Under the pieces are notes generated by a model. It saw only the letters and a list, made by a program, of their open reading frames with translations. It did not search any database and was not told the DNA's origin. 64,000 bases of DNA from contig DATAZE010000057.1 in the NCBI GenBank assembly GCA_036272195.1, forward strand, positions 62,001 to 126,000, written 5' to 3'. Source of the DNA: DASXHY01 sp036272195 (lineage in GTDB: Bacteria > Verrucomicrobiota > Verrucomicrobiia > Limisphaerales > DASXHY01). The translations under genes and the position numbers were made by a program. Shown one piece after another: positions 53,703 to 60,453 of this stretch (the stretch's first letter is position 1; every line of letters starts with the position of its first letter).

Positions 53703-54812
53703 CTAATCCAGCACCTGGATGCGCTGAATGGTGATCACCGGCGTATTCTTCCAGCGCTCATCCAGACTTTCCTCGCCGGTCACAATGATATGCATGCCCT
53801 TGTAACGGCTCAGGTCGAGGTTGGTTGAGGTCGTGTAGAGATAATTAATCGCCTGCTTCGTGTCCTGGCTGACCAGTTCATAACGCGTGGGCGATTGGAT
53901 GCTGAATGCGCCGCGAACAATTCCTTCATGCTCCACGATGCGCGGGGGCGGCGGCTGGGCGGGCTCCGCTGGCGCGGCGGGCATTTCGGTCCCCGGTTGC
54001 GCTGCGATCATCGGCTGCTGGTTAGTGTCGGTCACCCCGGGCAATTCCGTCGGCGGTTGGGCCATCGTCGGCATCTCCGCCATCGTATTGGTTTCCGGAG
54101 CCGGCATCGTCGGCGGCGTGTTCATCGCCACCGATTCCTCACCCTGCTTCAAATATTGCGCGGCCATGAAAGCATAGGCATTCGTCGGGGCCTGGATTTG
54201 GGTCCAATCGCCCTTGGTGTCGATCGTCTGCACCACCTCGCCTTTTTGCAACGTTCCCAGCACGCCGTAATTTTCTCCGGGGCCGGCGCGCAGATTCACT
54301 TTCTTGGTCGAGACGGTGTTATCGGCACCGAGCAATGAAGACTTCACCCAAACATGCGTTTCCGATGGCAAAAGAATTTTTGCCCAGGCTGAAGGCTCGT
54401 CAGGTCCGGATTTTTTCAAGTGCACTTCCTCGATCACGGTCACCGGCTCGCCGTTGGTCATGTGCGTAAGAACTTCGCCGACCAATCCCGCCTTGCTGCG
54501 GATGTTGACGTGGTTGGCGGAAACGACAGCCGATCCGGGAACGAGTGGCACCGTTTTCAACTCGGGCGCCGGCTTGTGCGCCACGGTTTTCTTGACGGTC
54601 TTTTTCTTGACGGCTTTTTTCTTTGGCGAGGCGGCGGGCGCATTGGTGGGCGCTTCCATCGCGGGCGCCGGTTCGGCCATCGGCGCAGGCGCAGTTATGG
54701 GCGCCGGCTCGGGTGGCGGCGCTTGGAGGACCGGAGCGGAATTGCTCGCGTCCTGCGCCAGGAGACTGGTTGAAATCGCCGCCGCAAAAACTATCCAAAG
54801 ATTCTTTTTCAT
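53703..54812 (-). CDS. Secreted protein with two bacterial SH3 domains
   Basis: 369 residues with signal peptide KNLWIVFAAAISTSLLAQD. An Ala/Pro/Lys-rich segment follows (residues ~25-90, SPKKKAVKKKTVKKTVAHKP). The first SH3b domain starts at SAVVSANHVNIRSKAGLVGE, the second at TVSTKKVNLRAGPGENYGVL, with GEVVQTIDTKGDWTQIQAPT. A second low-complexity Pro/Ala/Met stretch precedes a C-terminal ~75-residue domain (EGIVRGAFSIQSPTRYELVS; YKGMHIIVTGEESLDERWKN). SH3b domains bind cell-wall peptides; the basic linker suits peptidoglycan or DNA contact. Probably a cell-envelope protein. Confidence 0.82.
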   Translation of the reverse strand: MKKNLWIVFAAAISTSLLAQDASNSAPVLQAPPPEPAPITAPAPMAEPAPAMEAPTNAPAASPKKKAVKKKTVKKTVAHKPAPELKTVPLVPGSAVVSANHVNIRSKAGLVGEVLTHMTNGEPVTVIEEVHLKKSGPDEPSAWAKILLPSETHVWVKSSLLGADNTVSTKKVNLRAGPGENYGVLGTLQKGEVVQTIDTKGDWTQIQAPTNAYAFMAAQYLKQGEESVAMNTPPTMPAPETNTMAEMPTMAQPPTELPGVTDTNQQPMIAAQPGTEMPAAPAEPAQPPPPRIVEHEGIVRGAFSIQSPTRYELVSQDTKQAINYLYTTSTNLDLSRYKGMHIIVTGEESLDERWKNTPVITIQRIQVLD

Positions 54813-54815
54813 AAC

Positions 54816-55523
54816 TTAGCCAAGTAGAGAATTTATCTCCGGTTCTGTCAATGCTCGCCATTTGCCCGGTTTTAATTCGCCGAGCTTTATTTTTCCAATT
54901 TGAACCCGCTGCAACCGCTTCACCGTCGCGCCCTGCGATTCAAACATCCGGCGCACTTCGCGGTTTTTTCCTTCCGTCAACTCCAGTTCCGCCACGCTCA
55001 CCGATTTAGTCGCGGAAACGAGGTGCGCCCTTTTGGCCTTCAACTTTTCTCCCTCGTGAAACACACCGCGCACGAACTGCTGGAGCATCTGCGCCTCAAT
55101 ACGGCCGTCGACAGTCGCCACGTACTTTTTGCTCACTTCATAACGCGGATGCGTCAGGCGCAGGGCGAATTGTCCATCATTGGTCAGGAAAATCAACCCT
55201 TCTGTGTCGTAATCCAGACGGCCCACGGAATAAAGGTTATCCCACTCCTTCGGCAGCAATTCGTAAATCGTCCGGCGCTCAAATTCATCCTTACGCGAGC
55301 AGACATAGCCGCGCGGTTTGTTCAACGCCACGTAAAGCTTCCGCTTCGTGCGAACGGGCTTTTCGTCCACGCGGATTTTGTCATGCAGAGGATCAACCTT
55401 GGTGCCGAGCTGGCGAACGACCTGGCCATTGACCTCCACCCGGCCTTCGAGAATGAATTGCTCAGCGCCGCGTCGCGAAGCAACGCCGGCATCTGCGAGG
55501 AATTTTTGAAGACGAACGCTCAA
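54816..55523 (-). CDS. 16S/23S rRNA pseudouridine synthase (RsuA/RluB family)
   Basis: 235 residues. An S4 RNA-binding domain is at the start (RLQKFLADAGVASRRGAEQF), then the catalytic YSVGRLDYDTEGLIFLTNDG with its active Asp, LALNKPRGYVCSRKD-like (here VALNKPRGYVCSRKD), RLTHPRYEVSKKYVATVDG, and LTEGKNREVRRMFESQG. It isomerises uridine in rRNA. The RluB/RluE/RsuA specificity cannot be fixed by eye. Three bases separate it from the SH3 gene downstream. Confidence 0.92.
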   Translation of the reverse strand: MSVRLQKFLADAGVASRRGAEQFILEGRVEVNGQVVRQLGTKVDPLHDKIRVDEKPVRTKRKLYVALNKPRGYVCSRKDEFERRTIYELLPKEWDNLYSVGRLDYDTEGLIFLTNDGQFALRLTHPRYEVSKKYVATVDGRIEAQMLQQFVRGVFHEGEKLKAKRAHLVSATKSVSVAELELTEGKNREVRRMFESQGATVKRLQRVQIGKIKLGELKPGKWRALTEPEINSLLG

Positions 55524-55527
55524 AAAA

Positions 55528-55596
55528 GTTAAATAGGTTGAATGAGTTAAATGGTTAAATCAGTCGCGACCATTTAACTCATTTGACCTATTTAAC
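55528..55596. terminator. AT-rich 27-bp inverted repeat
   Basis: Arms 55528-55554 and 55570-55596 pair with only two mismatches, both potential G-U pairs in RNA, around loop TTAAATCAGTCGCGA. A further CCATTTAAC follows. It lies between the small basic protein gene and the pseudouridine synthase gene (both minus) and is a likely terminator or processing site. Confidence 0.5.
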
Positions 55597-55616
55597 CCAT
55601 TTAACGGCAAAACCGC

Positions 55617-55772
55617 TTACGCTTCCGGCTTGGTCTTACGGAGACCGGTGATCCGGTCGCCGTCTTTCCACTGGCCACGTTTCTTGAGCAATTCCGTGCG
55701 CTCAAAACGCTTGAGCACATTCCGTTTGCCGCCCAAAGTGGCAGCCGCGCGCAGACTACGATGCTGTGACAT
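55617..55772 (-). CDS. Small basic protein of Verrucomicrobia/Chlamydiae (TIGR04137-type)
   Basis: 51 residues from the ATG at 55772 to TAA at 55617. It reads SQHRSLRAAATLGGKRNVLK and RFERTELLKKRGQWKDGDR, and ends TGLRKTKPEA. About one third of its residues are Lys or Arg. The pattern matches the short basic protein reported only from Verrucomicrobia and Chlamydiae, thought to act with rRNA or ribosomes, but unproven. Its presence is the best single lineage marker in the window. It is too short for most gene callers' length limits. Confidence 0.85.
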   Translation of the reverse strand: MSQHRSLRAAATLGGKRNVLKRFERTELLKKRGQWKDGDRITGLRKTKPEA

Positions 55773-56555
55773 AAATTTCTAAATCGCTAAAATTGTCGGA
55801 CTGTTGACCCAATCCCACCCGCCCCCAATCGAAGCGGACGTTGCATATATCATACAGCCGGAGCAAAAGCCAATGCTAATTTCAGGCTTTTATAACAAGG
55901 GGGGCGCTTGGAAATCGCCCCCGTTTGTAGTTCCGCCTTCAGGCGGTCCGGCACATAATAAAATCTGAGCAGACTTTCAGCCACGGAGTGGCGGTAGATG
56001 GTAGCCCTTGGCGTGAGCCATGGGAATGAAGGGATAGGCAAAACGAGCCGCGGAGCGGCGAAAGAGTTCCGCTCTATAGAAAAGATCCAAATCTCGAGTG
56101 ACATGATAATTGCAACATCGACGGTGAACGCCTGGAAGAACGACCTCGCCCAACCGCAAAGCCGACAAATGAGAGAGATGGTGACGATTTTGGGCACGGT
56201 CGGTCCAACGTGATCGCCGATGGCCTTTCCTGATTGAACAAACGAATGAAATGCTTTGAATCCTTTGGGCATGGTGCCAAACCTTTGAGACATAGCTGGG
56301 GCAGTCGCATCCCTGACTGAAAGCGAACCGGGCGTGCTGAGGTGAAACAAACTCGCAAAATCACGCCCCTGGTTGACCAGGACAACACTCCGAGGCGGGC
56401 ATGGTGCTGGGATGTTCAGTTTGACGTAGGCGAGCTTTGCTTCGTTTTGAGAAGCGTTCGTAGCCGAGAAGTTGCGCCAGTGCAAAATCCTTTGGCATGT
56501 CTTCTGCACTGGTTGGCTTGTAAAAGTTCACTCCAGTTCACCTAAACCATTCAAA
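55773..56555. other. Gene-poor, repeat-bearing region
   Basis: 783 bases without a convincing gene. A 219-codon minus-strand frame (55850-56509) runs through the REP-like element and reads unlike a protein domain. A small hairpin CCGCCTTCAGGCGG is at 55933-55946. Confidence 0.5.
55976..56067. repeat. REP-like element, copy 2
   Basis: Same three-hairpin order as 39214-39306: CCACGGAGTGG, CCCTTGGCGTGAGCCATGGG and GCCGCGGAGCGGC, then GAAAGAG. In the middle stem, TTGG/CCAT replaces ACGG/CCGT. Two of the changes keep or weaken pairing to G-T. Confidence 0.72.
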
Positions 56556-56966
56556 TCACATACACAATAAGTGTGGGCTGGGAAGTGAATTACTTCGCTT
56601 CAAAAACTTTTTTTCCAGGTAACCTTCGATAAGTCTGTTGAAATTCTCTCGCTCTGGCAACCACGCGTAAGCGCTTGCATGATTTTTAGCGAAATCGTAA
56701 AGCTTCCATGGATCAAACCCAGGAATTTGACTTTCAGGGCCAAAATCAAAGTCGATTTCAAGTTCCGCTGCCCTCACTTCACAGCCTGCGCCGTGAATGA
56801 AGTAAGTCCCTCCACCATAACCAAGAAATGCACCTTCTCGCGGAAGATGCCCATTATTGGCAGCTCTAATTATGTCTGAAGTATGGGCTTGTTCAGAAAT
56901 AATTCGGGATGCATCTCGTGCAAACTTTAGGTAATCTTTAATCAGCCCTCGCAAATTGGAATCCAT
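56556..56966 (-). CDS. Hypothetical protein, DUF6896-like
   Basis: 136 residues, no signal peptide or membrane segment. The middle GHLPREGAFLGYGGGTYFIH and GAGCEVRAAELEIDFDFGPE resembles the DUF6896 pattern ('lP..G.l.....y.fHG.GC.v'), a family often found as isolated genes beside polymorphic-toxin or immunity loci. The C-terminus WLPERENFNRLIEGYLEKKF is helical. It is AT-richer than the neighbourhood and isolated between repeats, so it was probably gained by transfer. No toxin partner is visible. The family assignment is tentative. Confidence 0.55.
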   Translation of the reverse strand: MDSNLRGLIKDYLKFARDASRIISEQAHTSDIIRAANNGHLPREGAFLGYGGGTYFIHGAGCEVRAAELEIDFDFGPESQIPGFDPWKLYDFAKNHASAYAWLPERENFNRLIEGYLEKKFLKRSNSLPSPHLLCM

Positions 56967-57002
56967 ATCACTTCTTTTTCATATATTGAAACCTAAGTCT
57001 AT

Positions 57003-57032
57003 AAACGGGTCTAAACGGGTCATAAACGGGTC
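57003..57032. repeat. Three tandem copies of AAACGGGTC
   Basis: AAACGGGTC occurs at 57003-57011, 57013-57021 and 57024-57032, spaced 10 and 11 bases (one helical turn). It lies just upstream of the DUF6896-like gene (minus strand), so it may be an operator or a repeat remnant. Confidence 0.55.
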
Positions 57033-57236
57033 AGTCCCACATAATCACATATTTTCATCTCCTTTTTGTATTTCGCAGCCGGTTCGCCAGCGCACCGCCG
57101 TCCCCATGTTTAACCGTTCAGCAATCCAACGCAAGGTCATCGTGGTTTCCCGGCTTGGAAATCGCCAAGTCCCGGATGGGGAGAAAGAATGATACGTCCC
57201 GATTGCCCCGGCGGCATATTATTTATAATGTACGGG

Positions 57237-58190
57237 ATGGTGAAAACGCCACTCGCTTTTGCTTTCTGCATCCTGTCCGCCATCGGCTGTGCAAACTCCC
57301 AAACAAACGTCTGGCAGCCTTCGCCGGGACACACACAAATGCCAATTTGGCCGGGAGCAGTGCCAGATGCACAACCCGCCGCCGGACCGGAGTACAGCAC
57401 AAACCGTGGCACGTTGGTCGCCGGCAAACCTTGGATTTCAGTCGAACAAGTCTCCCAACCCACCATGACCGTCTACTCCCCAACCGGCACGAATACCGGT
57501 GTCGCTGTGATCATTTTTCCCGGAGGAGGCTATAACATATTGGCCATCGATCTCGAAGGCACCGAAGTCTGCGATTGGCTGACCTCCAAAGGAATCACCG
57601 CTGTGCTCTTGAAATACCGCGTGCCGGGTTCAGGACCACATTGGGTTCCGCAACTCAAACGTCACCTCGAACCCAAAGCCCCGACAGCCCTGGAAGACGC
57701 TCAGCGGACGATTGGATTAGTACGCTTTCACGCCGCCCAATGGCACATCGATCCGCGCAAGATTGGAGTGCTCGGATTTTCCGCCGGTGGACATCTCGTG
57801 GCCGCGGTGAGCACGCATTTTGAAAAACGTTCGTATGCCGCTGTGGATGCGGCCGACCATAAAAGTTGCCGCCCGGATTTTGCCGTCGCCCTGTATCCGG
57901 GTCACATGACCGAAAACACCACGAATGAATTCGAACTGAATCCAACCCTCCCCGTCACCAGCGATACGCCACCGACATTTTTACTGCAGGCAGAAGATGA
58001 TAACGTGGACAATGTAAACGACTCATTGACTTATTACATTGCACTGAAAAATGCCGAGGTGCCAACCGAGATGCATTTGTACGCACACGGCAGACACGCG
58101 TTTGGATTGCGGCACACGAAATTTCCCATCACCGACTGGCCTCAATTGGTCGAGAAATGGCTGGCAACAATCGGTATGACTCCGGAGTAA
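57237..58190 (+). CDS. Secreted alpha/beta-hydrolase (esterase, xylan-esterase-like)
   Basis: 317 residues from the ATG at 57237 (VKTPLAFAFCILSAIGCANS), giving a signal or lipoprotein leader; two other ATG codons lie 9 and 48 bases upstream. The esterase/lipase oxyanion motif is IIFPGGGYNILAID. The nucleophile elbow is VLGFSAGGHLVAAVS (GxSxG). The Asp is probably in LLQAEDDNVDNVNDS and the His in YAHGRHAFGLRH. It opens with 'WPGAVPDAQPAAGPE', usual for BD-FAE-type acetyl-xylan or feruloyl esterases. Likely deacetylates plant polysaccharide outside the cell. Monocistronic, with a bidirectional terminator after it. Confidence 0.85.
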   Translation: MVKTPLAFAFCILSAIGCANSQTNVWQPSPGHTQMPIWPGAVPDAQPAAGPEYSTNRGTLVAGKPWISVEQVSQPTMTVYSPTGTNTGVAVIIFPGGGYNILAIDLEGTEVCDWLTSKGITAVLLKYRVPGSGPHWVPQLKRHLEPKAPTALEDAQRTIGLVRFHAAQWHIDPRKIGVLGFSAGGHLVAAVSTHFEKRSYAAVDAADHKSCRPDFAVALYPGHMTENTTNEFELNPTLPVTSDTPPTFLLQAEDDNVDNVNDSLTYYIALKNAEVPTEMHLYAHGRHAFGLRHTKFPITDWPQLVEKWLATIGMTPE

Positions 58191-58206
58191 TCGACGCCAC
58201 ACAAAA

Positions 58207-58234
58207 AAACGCGAAGGCTTTCACCTTCGCGTTT
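58207..58234. terminator. Bidirectional terminator between esterase and glutaredoxin
   Basis: AAACGCGAAGG (58207-58217), loop CTTTCA, CCTTCGCGTTT (58224-58234). An A-run precedes and TTTCTACTCTTT follows, so it serves both convergent genes. Confidence 0.8.
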
Positions 58235-58254
58235 CTACTCTTTGGTAAATTGAA

Positions 58255-58593
58255 TTACTTCCGGAACTGCAACGGCGCGCTCTGCGGCATCTCATGGGCG
58301 CAAGGTTGATTCGTCGGCGCATCGGCTTCGCGATTCACCGGCTGCACCAGGCCTTTTGACAGCATGTAAGTTTCAACTTCCTCGCCGCTGATGTCCGCCA
58401 GCATGTTGCCATCAACCTCAACGCACGGGCTGAGCATCTGGCCGGTCTTCTCGATCATCTCCTGGCGCTGCATCGGGTCATTGATGATGTCGCGATCTTC
58501 GAAGGGTAAATCGTATTTGCGCATGACCGCCCGGACGCCCTGGCTCCAGCCGCAAGTGGGTTTCAAATAAGCAATGATTTTCGGTTTGTTCAT
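58255..58593 (-). CDS. Glutaredoxin-like protein, single-cysteine active site
   Basis: 112 residues from the ATG at 58593 (NKPKIIAYLKPTCGWSQGVR); the open frame upstream is not conserved. A glutaredoxin/thioredoxin fold with the active site CGWS, where the second Cys of CxxC is Ser, so it is monothiol. The cis-Pro region LSPCVEVDGNMLADISGEEV fits, and a tail of ~25 residues follows (NREADAPTNQPCAHEMPQSA). Monothiol forms either reverse glutathionylation or carry iron-sulfur clusters. Resembles the family annotated as 'glutaredoxin family protein' in Verrucomicrobia. Confidence 0.8.
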   Translation of the reverse strand: MNKPKIIAYLKPTCGWSQGVRAVMRKYDLPFEDRDIINDPMQRQEMIEKTGQMLSPCVEVDGNMLADISGEEVETYMLSKGLVQPVNREADAPTNQPCAHEMPQSAPLQFRK

Positions 58594-58856
58594 AAAAACT
58601 GGTCTCTCGCCAAATCTGCCATAATGCCGGGATTTAGCAACCTGCTTCTCCATTCAAAATTTGAACAGAAGATAACGGGGCAACGGAAGAGGCCTGGTTT
58701 TCCACAGACGACACGGATTTTCACCGATATTTTTTAATCTGTGTCCATCTGCGAAATCTGCGGACTGCCTGCTCTGTTCTCTCCGTTTCCTCTTGTTCTA
58801 CCGTTCGACGCAATTGAAAAGCTTGAACTCCAATCGACGCCCGGTAACGTCTCCGC

Positions 58857-59681
58857 ATGAACCTTGAAGATCATTTGGGCGACATCATCCGCAAAGAGCG
58901 GGCGATGACCGGCGTTTCCTCTGCGGATGCTGCGCGCGCGGCCGGTTTAAGCGAAGCGGATTTTTCCACGTTGGAACAATCCGGAAACGCCCCCGGCAAA
59001 ATAAAATTTCCCGAACTCGCTGCGTTGCTGGGATTGAACGCCACCAAACTCGAAGGCATAGCCAAAGGCTGGCTGCCCTCGCCCAAGGATTTAAGCCCCT
59101 GGCGCGAATTACGCCAAATCAGCACCACCGAAAACGGCACCGAGGTGCATTGCTATCTGGTCTGGGACGAAGTCACCCGCGAAGCCGCGCTGTTCGACAC
59201 CGGCTGGGATGCCGCGCCGATCTTGAAAATCGTGGAAGCGGAACAGCTTCAACTCAAGCACCTCTTCATCACGCACACACATCGCGATCACGTCGCCGGG
59301 ATGGAGAGGATTCGCGAAGTCTTTCCCAAAATTTTCCTGCACAGCGATTCCAAAAGTGCGCTGCCACAGCACAAAAATCGCCGCAACGACCACATTCACC
59401 TCGGCAGCCTGCGCATCACCAACCGCGAAACGCCCGGCCACGCCGAAGACGGCGTCACCTACGTCGTAGGCAACTGGTCCGAAGACGCGCCTTATGTAGC
59501 CATCGTCGGCGACACCATCTTCGCCGGCTCAATGGGTGGTGCCGCGCAAAACGGCGTGCTCGCCAAACAAAAAATTCGCGAACAGATTTTAGTCCTGCCG
59601 CCCGACACGCTGATTTGCCCCGGCCACGGGCCGCTGACGACCGTCACGGAAGAAAAAGCGCACAATCCGTTTTTCGCCTGA
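58857..59681 (+). CDS. HTH-metallo-beta-lactamase fusion protein
   Basis: 274 residues. Residues ~6-68 form a Cro/C1-type helix-turn-helix (LGDIIRKERAMTGVSSADAA; AGLSEADFSTLEQSGNAPGK; LGLNATKLEGIAKGWLP). Residues ~80-272 form a metallo-beta-lactamase fold: LFDTGWDAAPIL, the zinc motif THTHRDHVAGME, ITNRETPGHAEDGVTYVVGN, IVGDTIFAGSMGG and the late LICPGHGPLTTV. The hydrolase half looks like the glyoxalase II/YcbL branch. An N-terminal DNA-binding domain on this enzyme is unusual and suggests autoregulation or metabolite sensing. A stand-alone gene. Confidence 0.82.
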   Translation: MNLEDHLGDIIRKERAMTGVSSADAARAAGLSEADFSTLEQSGNAPGKIKFPELAALLGLNATKLEGIAKGWLPSPKDLSPWRELRQISTTENGTEVHCYLVWDEVTREAALFDTGWDAAPILKIVEAEQLQLKHLFITHTHRDHVAGMERIREVFPKIFLHSDSKSALPQHKNRRNDHIHLGSLRITNRETPGHAEDGVTYVVGNWSEDAPYVAIVGDTIFAGSMGGAAQNGVLAKQKIREQILVLPPDTLICPGHGPLTTVTEEKAHNPFFA

Positions 59682-59905
59682 TCCCTTCCGTCGCTCACGG
59701 CAAAAGTACGGTACGGTAAAAGGCGGAAGGCATGGGTGTTTTCCATTGTGGCGAGTGCTCCGCATACAGCCAGGCTCCTTTCCACAATTTTTTGGACAGT
59801 GTCGAAATGCGCCCCCGGCAAAAACGCCGATAATTTTTTAAGCTGGCAGCACAAAGTGCGATTTGGTAGAAGCCCACCCGAGCGAAGCACTAACCACTAA
59901 ACAAA

Positions 59906-60130
59906 ATGACAACCATAAAAAAACCGATAGCCGCCCTCACCTTGGCCACCTTAGCCCTCTTATTGGCCGGCTGTGTGCCAATTAACTATACCCGCAGCGT
60001 GACAGTCCATAAAGATGCTGCCGGCAACATCACCGGAACAGACGAGGTCGAGACCATCACCGAAGCCCATCAGGAAGGTCCGAAAATTCAGGAAGTTAAA
60101 GGAGAAAAAACCTTTCATTATCTCAAGTAA
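59906..60130 (+). CDS. Small lipoprotein
   Basis: 74 residues: signal IAALTLATLALLLAGCVPIN with lipobox LAGC near residue 23, then ~50 polar residues (TRSVTVHKDAAGNITGTDEV). No domain known. Followed at 60159-60184 by a 9-bp GC-rich hairpin without T-tract. Located just before the thiC riboswitch; a link to thiamine is not suggested by its sequence. Confidence 0.6.
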   Translation: MTTIKKPIAALTLATLALLLAGCVPINYTRSVTVHKDAAGNITGTDEVETITEAHQEGPKIQEVKGEKTFHYLK

Positions 60131-60201
60131 AAATTTCGGGCAATATTAGTGAAGCAAACGCGGCAGGCAAATCCTCCTGCCGCGTCTTGCTGTACGTTTG
60201 C

Positions 60202-60230
60202 TTGACCGTTACCTCTGCTCAACCTAACTT
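60202..60230 (+). promoter_or_regulatory. Candidate promoter of the thiC transcript
   Basis: TTGACC (60202-60207), 17 bases, TAACTT (60225-60230), directly upstream of the riboswitch. Confidence 0.4.
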
Positions 60231-60237
60231 TCCTGTC

Positions 60238-60350
60238 ATCACCGGGGAGCCAACCGGCGTCGGCGTGTGCCGGCGCGAAGGCTGAGAGTGCTGCGCGGGA
60301 GCGCAACAGACCCATGAACCTGATCCAGATAATGCTGGCGTAGGAACTCT
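60238..60350 (+). promoter_or_regulatory. TPP riboswitch (THI element)
   Basis: The conserved core is present: CGGGGAGCC, a P3 extension with GGCGTCGGCGTGTGCCGGCG, GGCTGAGAGTGC, ACCCATGAACCTGATCCAG and ATAATGCTGGCGTAGGAAC. This binds thiamine pyrophosphate and switches off thiC. Downstream, GCAGAGGGCC (60353-60362) can pair with GGCCTTTGC, a possible expression-platform hairpin before the thiC start at 60454. Confidence 0.95.
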
Positions 60351-60453
60351 TTGCAGAGGGCCATCATGGAGGCCTTTGCAGGAGACGATTTCTTCAGCAT
60401 TCCTGATCAGCGAGAGCCTCTCAACTCTCAATCAATAGGCTATCAACTGACAT

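Noticed and set aside
55850..56509. A 219-codon minus-strand frame
   Set aside because: It runs through a REP-like repeat and has no domain, start signal or codon pattern of a gene.
58680..58780. Degenerate 'ATCTGTGTCCATCTGCG' tracts, also near 50110-50160
   Set aside because: They look like old dispersed repeat remnants; pairing and boundaries are too unclear to call an element.
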